NCBI GenBank assembly: GCA_900315925.1
Contig: ONAV01000003.1
Span: forward strand, 19,399-83,398
Reading direction: 5' to 3'
Source of the DNA: an uncultured Selenomonadales bacterium
GTDB taxonomy: Bacteria > Bacillota > Negativicutes > Acidaminococcales > Acidaminococcaceae
Length of the DNA: 64,000 bases
Below, piece after piece: positions 1-7,770 of the stretch. The notes under the pieces are model-generated. The model saw only the letters and a program-made list of their open reading frames with translations. It was not told the DNA's origin and ran no database searches. The position numbers and the translations under genes are program-made. Position 1 is the first letter of the stretch. Every line of letters begins with the position of its first letter.

Positions 1-979
1 GCAAGAGCTTGCGTACAACTTCCGCCAACCGTAGTTTACTGAATTCCTGAAAGTCCCGTATGAGTCTGGCTTCCAGTTTTTCGTCTGACAACGCCGGCTT
101 CAAATCAATGGAAAGTTCCAGTTCCGGCTGATTGTAATGTTGCAGCCGGGCCACTTTCCGGCTCATGGTCAGGCAGATGGGGCCCGCAATGCCGCCCCGG
201 ATGAACTGCAGCTCGCCGAATTCTTTGGCCACGACTTTACTGTCTGCCAGTACAGAGGCTTCCACGTTTTTCAGCTGCAGGCCTTCCAGCTCTTCGGTAA
301 AGCCCTCTTCCGGCTGGAGCGGTACCAGCGCCGGCAGCAGGGGTTCTATGGAAAGACCCAGCATTTCCAGTACCGGTACAAAATTGCCGTCGGAACCGGT
401 TCCGGGGTAAGAGGCTCCCCCGGTGCAGACGATTACTGCACCTGCGTCCAGTGTATGTTCCGGTCCCAGTTTCATTTTGCCTTTGGTTTGGCTGCGGAAA
501 TCCTGTCCGTCCCTGCGGCCGTCGTTTTCCACGGTACGGTAACGGATACCTGTCACCTGTCCCGGTTTCACTGTAAAACCGGTAGCCTGGGCGCCGGTTA
601 CCAGACGTCCCCCCGCCTTCTGCAACGCGGAACGAAGTACTGCGATGACATCTTTCGCTTTTCCCGTTGCGGGAAACACCCGGCCGCCCCGTTCTGTCAC
701 CGTTTCCAGTCCCTGTTCCTGAAAGAAGCGCAGCAGGTCATCGTTGGTAAACTGTTGCAATGCGCTGAAAAGGAACTTGCCATTTCCCGGCAGATTGGGA
801 ATAAATTCTTCCATGGGACAGGCATTGGTGATGTTGCAACGACCTTTCCCGGTGATCATCATTTTTTTTCCCGGTTCCTTCATGCGTTCCAGTACAACCA
901 CGGAGGCGCCCTGTCTGGCAGCCGTGATGCCCGCCATAAGGCCTGCCGCTCCGCCGCCGATTACAATTACATCAGCCAT
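1..979 (-). CDS. NAD(P)/FAD-dependent oxidoreductase, HI0933/YhiN family (3' end outside window)
   Basis: The gene starts at 979 and runs off the left edge, giving the first 326 residues of a family that is usually about 400-420. The N-terminus has an FAD dinucleotide-binding fold (VIGGGAAGLMAG, residues 5-16), followed by the family signature GKGRCNITN and, later, TGGASYPGTGSDG. These mark HI0933-like flavoproteins, whose substrate is not generally established. The start ATG overlaps the stop of the upstream rluB gene as TAATG, and a GAAGGA ribosome site precedes it, so translation is probably coupled to rluB. Family assignment is firm; the specific reaction is unknown. Confidence 0.88.
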   Translation of the reverse strand, partial: MADVIVIGGGAAGLMAGITAARQGASVVVLERMKEPGKKMMITGKGRCNITNACPMEEFIPNLPGNGKFLFSALQQFTNDDLLRFFQEQGLETVTERGGRVFPATGKAKDVIAVLRSALQKAGGRLVTGAQATGFTVKPGQVTGIRYRTVENDGRRDGQDFRSQTKGKMKLGPEHTLDAGAVIVCTGGASYPGTGSDGNFVPVLEMLGLSIEPLLPALVPLQPEEGFTEELEGLQLKNVEASVLADSKVVAKEFGELQFIRGGIAGPICLTMSRKVARLQHYNQPELELSIDLKPALSDEKLEARLIRDFQEFSKLRLAEVVRKLL

Positions 980-1914
980 TATGATTCCTTCTTTTTATGG
1001 TTTGGCCTTGCAGCATTTTCCCTGTTTGCCCTGAGGCCCGCGGTTCGTTTCGTCCTGCCGGTTCCTTTATATTCCGGTTTTTCTTCAGCTCTGCGCTTCG
1101 TCCGATGTTCCGGCTTGCGCACCGGCTGCCCTTCTGCCCTGCGTTCTGGCTTACGTTCCACGGCACGTTCCGTTTTCCCTTCCGGATTCCGTTTCAGTCC
1201 GCAGGCAGCCCTCAACTCTTCAATCTCTTCATGAAAGAGTTCGCGGCAGTCCCCCCGGCGGAGTCCGTCCAGGGTCAGCGTCCCCATCATCACGCGCCGC
1301 AGATAGCGCACCGGAAATCCGATGGCGTCACACATACGACGTACCTGACGGTTTCGCCCTTCATGGATCGTCACAGTAAAATGCGTCAGATTCTTTTCGT
1401 AATCGTATCCGGTCAGTACCACCACTGCAGGAGCCGTCATGCCGTCCTCCAGCTTTACGCCCACCCGGAGCAAATCCAGCTTCTCCTGAGGCACAATGCC
1501 CGGCACCGTCACCTCATAGGTCTTATCGACCTCATGGCTGGGATGGGTCAGAGCCTGAGCCAGTTCCCCGTCGTTGGTCAGCAGCAGCAGTCCTTCTGTA
1601 TTGTAGTCCAGCCGTCCTACCGGATAGACCCGTTGGGGAATATCCTTAACATAATCTGCAACCGTTTTCCGCCCTTCCGGATCCTTCATGGTTGTCACCA
1701 CGCCCCGGGGCTTGTAAAACAACAGATAGGTCTTACGCTCCCGGTGGATGGGATGGCCGTCCACCATAATGAAAGCATCGGGGCCTACTTTGGTCCCTAA
1801 TTCTTTCACGACCTTGCCGTTTACCTTCACGCGCCCTGCAAGAATATATCCTTCCGCTTCCCGGCGGGAAGCCACGCCGGCCTGCGCCAGCACTTTCTGC
1901 AATCTCTCTTCCAT
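979..1914 (-). CDS. rluB: 23S rRNA pseudouridine synthase, RluB family
   Basis: This 311-residue protein isomerises a uridine in 23S rRNA to pseudouridine. Residues 1-48 form an S4 RNA-binding domain (starts MEERLQKVLAQAGVASRREA). The catalytic aspartate lies in GRLDYNTEGLLLL near residue 102, and NRQVRRM is a further family motif. Beyond about residue 240 the protein ends in a long, highly basic, low-complexity tail with repeated KPE/RRAE units, probably disordered and RNA-binding. It follows scpB with a 15-base gap and overlaps the next gene, so scpA-scpB-rluB-flavoprotein form one transcription unit. The scpAB-rluB association is common in Firmicutes. RluB rather than another RsuA-family member is inferred from that context. 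Confidence 0.92.
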   Translation of the reverse strand: MEERLQKVLAQAGVASRREAEGYILAGRVKVNGKVVKELGTKVGPDAFIMVDGHPIHRERKTYLLFYKPRGVVTTMKDPEGRKTVADYVKDIPQRVYPVGRLDYNTEGLLLLTNDGELAQALTHPSHEVDKTYEVTVPGIVPQEKLDLLRVGVKLEDGMTAPAVVVLTGYDYEKNLTHFTVTIHEGRNRQVRRMCDAIGFPVRYLRRVMMGTLTLDGLRRGDCRELFHEEIEELRAACGLKRNPEGKTERAVERKPERRAEGQPVRKPEHRTKRRAEEKPEYKGTGRTKRTAGLRANRENAARPNHKKKES

Positions 1915-1929
1915 TCTCTGTAATCCTAA

Positions 1930-2583
1930 CTATGCATTATCTTTATCTGCGTCTTCCGCTTTACTGTCCGCCGCAGCCGCAACGGTATCCGTCACTGTCC
2001 CCGATTCCGCTTCCTCCTCGTCTTCCATCTCAAGGAGAGAAATCTGCTGCGGATGCCTGGCTGCATCTTCTGCCAGAATATCCGGCATGGCAGGCAGGTC
2101 TTTCAGCGTCTTTAATCCGAATACTTCCAGAAACCGTTTCGTAGTCTTATATAATATGGGTCGTCCGGCCGTTTCCTTTCGTCCGGCTTCTGCAATCAGC
2201 TCCCACTCCAACAGTGTGTTGACCACGCCGTCCACCTTCACCCCGCGGATTGCTTCCATTTCCGCCCGGGTCACGGGCTGCCGGTACGCAATGATTGCCA
2301 GGGTCTCCATGGACGCATTGGACAACTTCAGCTCCTGGGTATTAGCCAGTTGCAAAATTGCCTCATGATGGCATGCTTTGGTACAAAGCTGCCAGCCTTC
2401 CGCCACCTCCCGCAGTTCCAGGCCCCGTTTTTCCGTATTGTATTCTTCTTGCAACTGTCCCAGCAGCTCCCATGTCTGCGGTTTGTTCAGGCCCAGCAGT
2501 TCTGCCAGCTGCGGCACGCCGAGAGGTTCTCCCGCCGCAAACAGCAACGCCTCCAGCTGACCCAGCTTAAACTCCTGTTGCAT
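1930..2583 (-). CDS. scpB: Segregation and condensation protein B
   Basis: ScpB dimers bind ScpA and help the SMC ATPase compact and segregate the chromosome. The 217-residue protein contains the two winged-helix domains of the family: the first around residues 8-75 and the second around 85-165, which includes AIIAYRQPVTRAEMEAIRGV. The last 35 residues are an acidic, low-complexity tail that is not part of the fold. Its start (AGGAGGGGAACCGG then ATG) lies inside the end of scpA, a 17-base overlap indicating coupled translation and matched dosage. Confidence 0.95.
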   Translation of the reverse strand: MQQEFKLGQLEALLFAAGEPLGVPQLAELLGLNKPQTWELLGQLQEEYNTEKRGLELREVAEGWQLCTKACHHEAILQLANTQELKLSNASMETLAIIAYRQPVTRAEMEAIRGVKVDGVVNTLLEWELIAEAGRKETAGRPILYKTTKRFLEVFGLKTLKDLPAMPDILAEDAARHPQQISLLEMEDEEEAESGTVTDTVAAAADSKAEDADKDNA

Positions 2584-3316
2584 CCGGTTCCCCTCCTATC
2601 AGCACCGGCTCCGGCACGTTACGCAAAAACAAATAAATCGGTGCAAACGCCACACTCTGGCTGATGCGCAACACCTTCAGCCGCAACAGCTCAAGTACGG
2701 CCAGAAACGAAGCCACCCGTTCACTGGTACTTCCCGTTTTCACAAAAGCCTTTTCAAATTCAATCCCTTCCGGGTATTCTCCCAGCAATCTGACAATGTC
2801 CTGCATCTTTGCACTGACATCATACTCCTGCCTTTCCACCACCGCAATCTGACGGCGGAGAGGACCGGTCAGCCCGGCAAGGGCCAAAAGCAGTTCACTC
2901 ACCGGATAGTAATGCAGGTTACGAAGTTTGTTATCGGCAAAAAACGGTTTGCGGGTATGCTGTTGCGCCGCAGCCGCCTTCCTGAGCTCCAGCTGCCTGG
3001 CCACCGCTTTGATATGCCGGTACTCTACCAGCATCTGCACCAGCATCTCCCGGGGGTCTGCCTCATCCTCTTCTTCCAGTTCCGTCCTGGGCAACAGCAT
3101 ACGGGATTTAATCTGTAATAACAGGGACGCCATCACCAGGAACTGGCTTGCTTCCTCCAAATCCATCTCTGTCATGGTATGCAGATAGGCAATATACTGG
3201 TCGGTTATGGAAACAATAGGGATATCATAGATATCCATTTTGTTCTTTTCTATTAATTGTATCAACAGGTCCAGAGGGCCTTCAAATTGCAGGACCCGGA
3301 CCACCGGATCGGCCAT
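2567..3316 (-). CDS. scpA: Segregation and condensation protein A (kleisin)
   Basis: ScpA is the kleisin subunit that closes the SMC-ScpAB ring. The 249-residue protein begins with the family signature FEGPLDLLIQLIEKNKMDIYD (residues 10 onward), where the N-terminal helical domain contacts SMC. A charged middle section follows, then a C-terminal winged helix (residues 170-235) that contacts the other SMC head. The start has an AAGGAG site eight bases upstream. It is the first gene of the scpA-scpB-rluB-flavoprotein unit. A gap of 88 bases separates it from the upstream M50 gene; that gap contains half of a short palindromic repeat. Confidence 0.95.
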   Translation of the reverse strand: MADPVVRVLQFEGPLDLLIQLIEKNKMDIYDIPIVSITDQYIAYLHTMTEMDLEEASQFLVMASLLLQIKSRMLLPRTELEEEDEADPREMLVQMLVEYRHIKAVARQLELRKAAAAQQHTRKPFFADNKLRNLHYYPVSELLLALAGLTGPLRRQIAVVERQEYDVSAKMQDIVRLLGEYPEGIEFEKAFVKTGSTSERVASFLAVLELLRLKVLRISQSVAFAPIYLFLRNVPEPVLIGGEPDATGV

Positions 3317-3389
3317 GTACGGACTCCTTCATTCAATTTCGTGCATGCGAAGCCGGGCAACTGTATTGCCGCGCAGGCTTCCCTCCCTC

Positions 3390-3407
3390 TTAAGGAAACA
3401 CTGATTA
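3390..3407. repeat. Partial copy of the 32-bp palindromic repeat at the M50 gene stop codon
   Basis: TTAAGGAAACACTGATTA matches the left half of the palindrome at 15304-15335. The stop codon of the M50 protease gene (3405-3407) lies inside it, at the same position within the repeat as the argR stop codon. Confidence 0.6.
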
Positions 3408-4025
3408 AAACAAAATATTAGCTATTCCGTAACAAAGATGCAGGAACCAGGAAGCCAGGGGGCCGATGATCAGATTGGAAATACCACTGTACACAACGAG
3501 GATCAGGACAATAAACCCATAACGTCCTACAAAGTTTTCATATTTATATGCAGTCTCGTAGTCCATGAAGGTTTCCAATATTTTAGAACCGTCCAGCGGC
3601 GGGATAGGAATCAGATTGAAGAAAGCGAACCAGACGTTATACAACATGAGCCAGTAGAGAAACTGGTTCACCATGTTGCTGGACATCCCCAGGCTGCCCC
3701 GGGCCGTCATAATCAGTACCGCCACAAAGCACAGGAACAGGTTGGCTACCGGTCCCGCAGCCGCTACCTTTAACTGACCGGAACGGAAATCTTTGTAGTA
3801 CCGGGGATCAATTTCCACCGGTTTGGCCCAGCCAAAGCCGCACAACACCAGCATCAGGGTACCGATAATATCCAGATGGGCCAGCGGGTTCAGGGTCAGC
3901 CGCCCCTGGAGACCGGGGGTCGGATCGCCCAGGCTGTCGGAAACACAGGCATGAGCATATTCATGGATTGTCAGCGCAATCAACAGCGCCGGCGCGCGAA
4001 ACAATAATGTGGAAAAATCTAACAC
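3405..4025 (-). CDS. Site-2 protease family (M50) membrane metalloprotease
   Basis: This 206-residue membrane protein cleaves substrates within the bilayer, judging by its family. The zinc-binding HEYAH (HExxH) sits at residues 21-25 inside the first hydrophobic segment. The third ligand region is PPLDGSKI near residue 147. Four to five hydrophobic segments are visible. It lacks a PDZ domain, so it belongs to the short Rip/YwhC-like class rather than RseP. The start is GTG (MLDF) with GGAGGATACACCC in front. Location next to scpAB is common in Firmicutes, but the substrate is unknown. Confidence 0.88.
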   Translation of the reverse strand: MLDFSTLLFRAPALLIALTIHEYAHACVSDSLGDPTPGLQGRLTLNPLAHLDIIGTLMLVLCGFGWAKPVEIDPRYYKDFRSGQLKVAAAGPVANLFLCFVAVLIMTARGSLGMSSNMVNQFLYWLMLYNVWFAFFNLIPIPPLDGSKILETFMDYETAYKYENFVGRYGFIVLILVVYSGISNLIIGPLASWFLHLCYGIANILF

Positions 4026-4480
4026 GGGTGTATCCTCCGTTTGTATGTTTTAATTATGTATTTAATAATGTAGTAAATTTGGTGCGCATACATAACCAAT
4101 TTATTATAGCGCAAAAGCCCGAGGTTGTCTATTGTAAATATGTAAAATACTGTGAATTCAGTAACGGGGGGAGGAATAGCAAAACATGGCGAGTGTTTGC
4201 GTATTTTTATGAGACGAAATGAGCCGTCCGTGGCGAGACTGTTTGAGGGCGAAGCCCGAGTTTGGAAGCCACAGGTGAATGAGTCCATAAAAAAGCAAAC
4301 AGGAGAGAGTTTTTCTATCACTCCCCCCGTCACTGAATTTCATTATTCTTACATTTTATTTCTCTCTCAACTTGTGATATAATAAATTAAACATACCACT
4401 TGATTACCCTGTTCCACAGATTCCCCCTTAAACAAAATATGCTACTACCATAATAATACTAAAAGAGGAGCGTGTTATCC
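4026..4480. other. Divergent intergenic region holding a long hairpin repeat
   Basis: This 455-base gap separates the minus-strand M50 gene from the plus-strand esterase. It is AT-rich apart from the hairpin element at 4153-4340. A TATAAT at 4378-4383 could be the -10 of the esterase promoter, but no good -35 is visible. No open frame here resembles a protein. Confidence 0.5.
4153..4340. repeat. Long imperfect-hairpin repeat (about 190 bp), copy 1
   Basis: The outer arms are inverted copies: GAATTCAGTAACGGGGGGAG on the left, and the complement of a matching block ending at 4340 on the right. The arms continue inward to a central GGGC-GAA-GCCC tip near 4250. The core (about 4215-4290) matches, in inverted orientation, the core of the element at 47510-47700, including CGTCCGTGGCGAGACTGTTT. 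Size and symmetry suggest a non-autonomous mobile or RNA-level hairpin element. Confidence 0.75.
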
Positions 4481-5254
4481 ATGCCATCACGTCAAGACAT
4501 AACGCATTTCAGCCAGCACCTGTGGCGGAATATGAACGTACGGATCTACGGTGGGGCCGGCTGGCCGCTGCTGGTATTTCCTACCCAGGATGCCATGTGC
4601 GACAATTATGAAAATTTTGGGATGATCGATGAACTGGCCGAATATATTGATAAGGGACAGTTTCAGTTATTCTGCGTGGATACGGTGGACTGGGAAAGCT
4701 GGTCCGACATGTACGGCGACAAAGTGCTGCGGGCGGAACGGCAGGAAAATTATTACCGGTACATCGTTGATGAGTTGCTGCCCCTGATCCACGAGCACAA
4801 TCAATCAGACAGGCGGCCATTCACCACCGGTTGCAGCATGGGGGCCACCCACGCCGCCATCATGTTCCTGCGCCGTCCCGATTTGTTTGAAGGCGTCATC
4901 GGCTTCTCCGGATGCTACGACGCCCACTACTTCTTCGGCGCCTGGATGAACAACACCCTGTACGACAATTCCCCCGCCACCTTTATGCCCAATTTGCCCG
5001 CGGACCATCCCTACATCAGGCTGTTCAATCAGCGGGTCATCATCTTCTGTGTCGGCCAGGGAGCCTGGGAAGACGAAGGCATACGCACCACCCGCGTACT
5101 GGACGAAGCGTTCCGGGCCAAAGGTATCGCTGCCTGGTGTGACTTCTGGGGTTACGACGTAAACCACGACTGGCCCTGGTGGAAGAAAATGTACCAGTAC
5201 TTCCTGCCCCACGTGCTGAACCACTGCCGTAATCACGGACTGGAAGACGAATAA
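4481..5254 (+). CDS. Esterase of the putative esterase D / alpha-beta hydrolase family
   Basis: The 257-residue protein is an alpha/beta hydrolase. The nucleophile elbow is GCSMG (about residue 113) in a TTGCSMGATHA context, and a later His in NHDWPWW could complete the triad. It lacks a signal peptide, so it probably acts in the cytoplasm. The ATG at 4481 is preceded by AGAGGAG at about ten bases; a GTG nine bases earlier is too close to that site. It forms a two-gene plus-strand unit with the ATP-grasp gene 93 bases downstream. The substrate is unknown; the pairing with a ligase suggests it makes or breaks an ester or amide in the same small-molecule pathway (inference). Confidence 0.82.
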   Translation: MPSRQDITHFSQHLWRNMNVRIYGGAGWPLLVFPTQDAMCDNYENFGMIDELAEYIDKGQFQLFCVDTVDWESWSDMYGDKVLRAERQENYYRYIVDELLPLIHEHNQSDRRPFTTGCSMGATHAAIMFLRRPDLFEGVIGFSGCYDAHYFFGAWMNNTLYDNSPATFMPNLPADHPYIRLFNQRVIIFCVGQGAWEDEGIRTTRVLDEAFRAKGIAAWCDFWGYDVNHDWPWWKKMYQYFLPHVLNHCRNHGLEDE

Positions 5255-5347
5255 GCGGAGGAACAACACATACGCGCAGGCGAACCTCCCACATCTTTCC
5301 CAAATCAATTGGCGGTTTATCAAACTCCCGCCTGAAAGGATCTCAAT

Positions 5348-6601
5348 ATGAACTTTATCTTTATCTCCCCGCAGTTTCCCCGCACCTACTGGAACTGGTG
5401 TGACCGATTGAAGAAGAACGGAGCCAACGTACTGGGTATCGGCGATACCCCCTATGATGACCTGGCCCCGGAACTGAAACAATGCCTGACAGAATATTAC
5501 AAAGTTGGAACCCTGGAAGATTATGACCAGGTATTTCGGGCCGTGGCTTTTTTCAGTTTTAAATACGGCAAGATCCACTGGCTGGAATCCAACAATGAAT
5601 ACTGGCTGGAACACGACTCCATGCTGCGAACGGATTTCAACATCCTCTCCGGTCCGGACGTAGATGAAATCCAGGCCTACCGCAGCAAGGCCGCTATGAA
5701 GCCCTATTATAGAAAAGCCGGTGTGCCAACTTGCAGACAGGCCCCTGTTACCACACAGGAAGAAGCAGAAAAGTTTATTAAAAAGGTTGGCTACCCCGTC
5801 ATCGTGAAACCGGAATACGGCGTAGGTGCTGCTGCTACATGGCGCTTGGAAAACGAGGAAGACCTGGCTGCCTTCTTCGCAGAAAAACCGGAAGACGCCT
5901 ATGTAATGGAAGAATATGTATACGGCTGGATCTGCTCCTACGACGCCATAGTGGATTCTCAAAGCAACGTGCTTTTTGAGTCCATGAGCATCTCCCCGCC
6001 CATCATGGACATCGTAAACGAGCAGACAGAACTGGTCTTCTATGTACCTCCGTCCGTAGAGCCCCAATTGCAGGAGCGGGGTCGCGCCACAGTGAAATCC
6101 TTTGGTGTGAAAAGCCGCTTCGTGCACATGGAATTCTTCAAGCTAACCAAAGCCAAAAAAGGGTTGGGAAAGGTTGGAGATTTCGTGGGACTGGAAGTTA
6201 ATATGCGCCCCGGCGGCGGCTACATGCCCGATATGATGGACTTCGCCCACTCTACTGACGTGTACCAGCTCTGGGCCGACATGATCTGTTTTGACGAGCG
6301 ACGTCTGCCGGAGAATCCGGAACAGCAGTACTGCGTATTTTTCGGACAGCGTGATCGGTTCCGCTATGTCCATAGCAAGGAAGACATTTTGGCAAAGTAT
6401 GGCAGCGGCATCAAAATGTGCGAGCGCATGCCCGACATCCTCTCCAGCGCTATGGGTAACCAGATGTACACGGCCCTGCTTCCAACCAAAGAGGATATGG
6501 ATGAGTTTGTAAGGTACGTTGGTGAAAAAGCGGAAAATTTCAAAGACGCCATCGATTATGAAGACGCTTACGAACAGGAAGAATGCCACCAGGCAGACTG
6601 A
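5348..6601 (+). CDS. ATP-grasp domain ligase-like protein
   Basis: This 417-residue protein has the ATP-grasp layout. An N-terminal pre-ATP-grasp region (1-110) is followed by the ATP-binding core with GYPVIVKPEYGVGAA near residues 148-162, MEEYVYGWICSYDA near 189, and the metal/active-site segment GLEVNMRPGGGYMPDM near 281-296. ATP-grasp enzymes activate a carboxylate as acyl phosphate and join it to an amine or thiol. No domain identifies the acceptor. A GAAAGGATCTCAAT leader gives a good ribosome site. Its only partner is the upstream esterase. The acidic C-terminus has no recognised motif. Confidence 0.85.
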   Translation: MNFIFISPQFPRTYWNWCDRLKKNGANVLGIGDTPYDDLAPELKQCLTEYYKVGTLEDYDQVFRAVAFFSFKYGKIHWLESNNEYWLEHDSMLRTDFNILSGPDVDEIQAYRSKAAMKPYYRKAGVPTCRQAPVTTQEEAEKFIKKVGYPVIVKPEYGVGAAATWRLENEEDLAAFFAEKPEDAYVMEEYVYGWICSYDAIVDSQSNVLFESMSISPPIMDIVNEQTELVFYVPPSVEPQLQERGRATVKSFGVKSRFVHMEFFKLTKAKKGLGKVGDFVGLEVNMRPGGGYMPDMMDFAHSTDVYQLWADMICFDERRLPENPEQQYCVFFGQRDRFRYVHSKEDILAKYGSGIKMCERMPDILSSAMGNQMYTALLPTKEDMDEFVRYVGEKAENFKDAIDYEDAYEQEECHQAD

Positions 6602-6647
6602 ATACGAAAAACGGATTAACAGAAAACGATAAACTGATTCATAATGC

Positions 6648-6676
6648 AAAAGCGACGGATTCACATCCGTCGCTTT
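6648..6676. terminator. Bidirectional intrinsic terminator after the ATP-grasp gene
   Basis: AAAGCGACGGAT, a TCAC loop and ATCCGTCGCTTT form a perfect 12-bp stem. It lies about 45 bases after the ATP-grasp stop codon on the plus strand. Confidence 0.85.
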
Positions 6677-6730
6677 ACTAATTTCACTTTAAACCACAAT
6701 AAATAGCAAGCTTTATTTTTGGCTCGTTAT

Positions 6731-6815
6731 ATTTAAGGAAACGATGATTAATTCGTCTGCACGTTGACTGGCGCTTTTTGTGACTGACTGCTTCAATGTT
6801 CCTCAACGCAGCTAC
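6731..6815. repeat. Palindromic-repeat variant with right-hand extension
   Basis: The left end (TTAAGGAAACGATGATTAA, then TTCGTCTG) matches the 32-bp palindrome family. The right end (about 6786-6813) resembles repeats at 15846-15878 and 20755-20790, all ending in CAACGCAG-like sequence. The rest of the gap between the terminator and thiE holds nothing recognisable. Confidence 0.5.
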
Positions 6816-6890
6816 GGAAACCCATTACAGGCAACTTACTAACTCACACCCGGTTCCATCATTACAGGACAGCATTGATTACAGAATTGT

Positions 6891-7637
6891 TTATATACCA
6901 GTCAAAAACGCGGTTACGGTTTCAGTAATATCATCGGCGCCTAAAATTCCACTGACGACTGCGGCGCCATCAGCACCGACAGCTAATACCTGCTGATAGT
7001 TGTTCAGAGTTATGCCGGCTATCCCAACGATGGGGATACGTACGGCCTTGCGAATAACCCGAAGACCTTCCAAACCTAACGGCACAGTATCTTTTTTTGT
7101 ATTTGTGGCAAAGACAGCCCCGCACCCCAGGTAATCTGCTCCGGCAGCCTCTGCTGCCAGGGCTTCCTGTACATTATGTGCCGTGGCGCCGATAATAAAG
7201 TGTTTTTCTGTTTGTAGAACAGATTTTGCAGTTTGGCTCGTCGTGGCAGCTTCCATCCGATGGACTGAAGCACGCTCCGCCACCGTTTCAAAATCCGGTT
7301 GACAGGCCGCAGCGTTGTTGACTGCAAAAAGATCTGCCAATCTCCGTGCCTCTGCGACCGGTATATCGTCCTGCCCCAGATGTACCCCGTCAGCCCCCGA
7401 CAACAGGGCGATATCTAACCGGTCGTTTACCAGCAGGGGTACGTTGTATCGGTGACACAGTCTGCGCAACGCGATTGCCTTTTCCAGCATACTTCTTCCC
7501 AGACCGGTCTTCTCCCGGTACTGTACCAGCGTCACACCTGCCTGCAAGGCTTCCTCCACCGCATGGAATAAATCTCTGCCGGGCGGCATACAATTTTCAT
7601 CGGTAACCAGGTATAAGCGTAAATTAATGTTCTTCAT
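6891..7637 (-). CDS. thiE: Thiamine phosphate synthase
   Basis: ThiE joins HMP-diphosphate to the thiazole phosphate to give thiamine phosphate. Family motifs are present in order: YLVTDEN at the N-terminus, LVQYREK (diphosphate loop), GADGVHLGQDD, GCGAVFATNTKKD, and the C-terminal GIAGITLNN phosphate site. The protein is 248 residues against a usual 210-220. The excess is an insertion of about 30 residues between ARRLADLF and FIIGATAHN. The ATG at 7637 is chosen because upstream frame extension runs into an interspersed repeat; no clear ribosome site is visible. No thi-box is seen upstream. It follows tkt by 133 bases, and thiD is about 4.5 kb away. Confidence 0.9.
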   Translation of the reverse strand: MKNINLRLYLVTDENCMPPGRDLFHAVEEALQAGVTLVQYREKTGLGRSMLEKAIALRRLCHRYNVPLLVNDRLDIALLSGADGVHLGQDDIPVAEARRLADLFAVNNAAACQPDFETVAERASVHRMEAATTSQTAKSVLQTEKHFIIGATAHNVQEALAAEAAGADYLGCGAVFATNTKKDTVPLGLEGLRVIRKAVRIPIVGIAGITLNNYQQVLAVGADGAAVVSGILGADDITETVTAFLTGI

Positions 7638-7639
7638 AG

Positions 7640-7760
7640 CTGTAACGTGCAAGGGAGCCGATGACCACCCGGAAAAGCCCCATCTGATGATACCGGGCAA
7701 CGCCAACACAGTGAGCGTGCGCAGTGAGCAGGTTAGAGACGGGAGGACATCGACTCCTCA
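7640..7760 (-). repeat. Interspersed GC-rich repeat between tkt and thiE
   Basis: Read on the minus strand, the segment contains GCTCACTGTGTTGGCGTTGC followed by a GATGGGGCTTTTCCGGG stretch. This is close to the plus-strand sequence GCTCACTCTGTTCGCGTTGC at 49828-49847 and what follows it, and more loosely to the loop of the element at 58944-59068. A separate small hairpin (GAGGAGTCGATGTCCTC) lies just after the tkt stop codon. Confidence 0.5.
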
Positions 7761-7770
7761 TAGTATAATT

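Noticed and set aside
4805..6127. A 440-codon open frame antisense to the esterase and ATP-grasp genes
   Set aside because: It lies opposite two clear genes and resembles no family.
7638..7770. Possible thiamine (THI-box) or SAM riboswitch upstream of thiE
   Set aside because: The core consensus elements are absent; the sequence belongs to an interspersed repeat.
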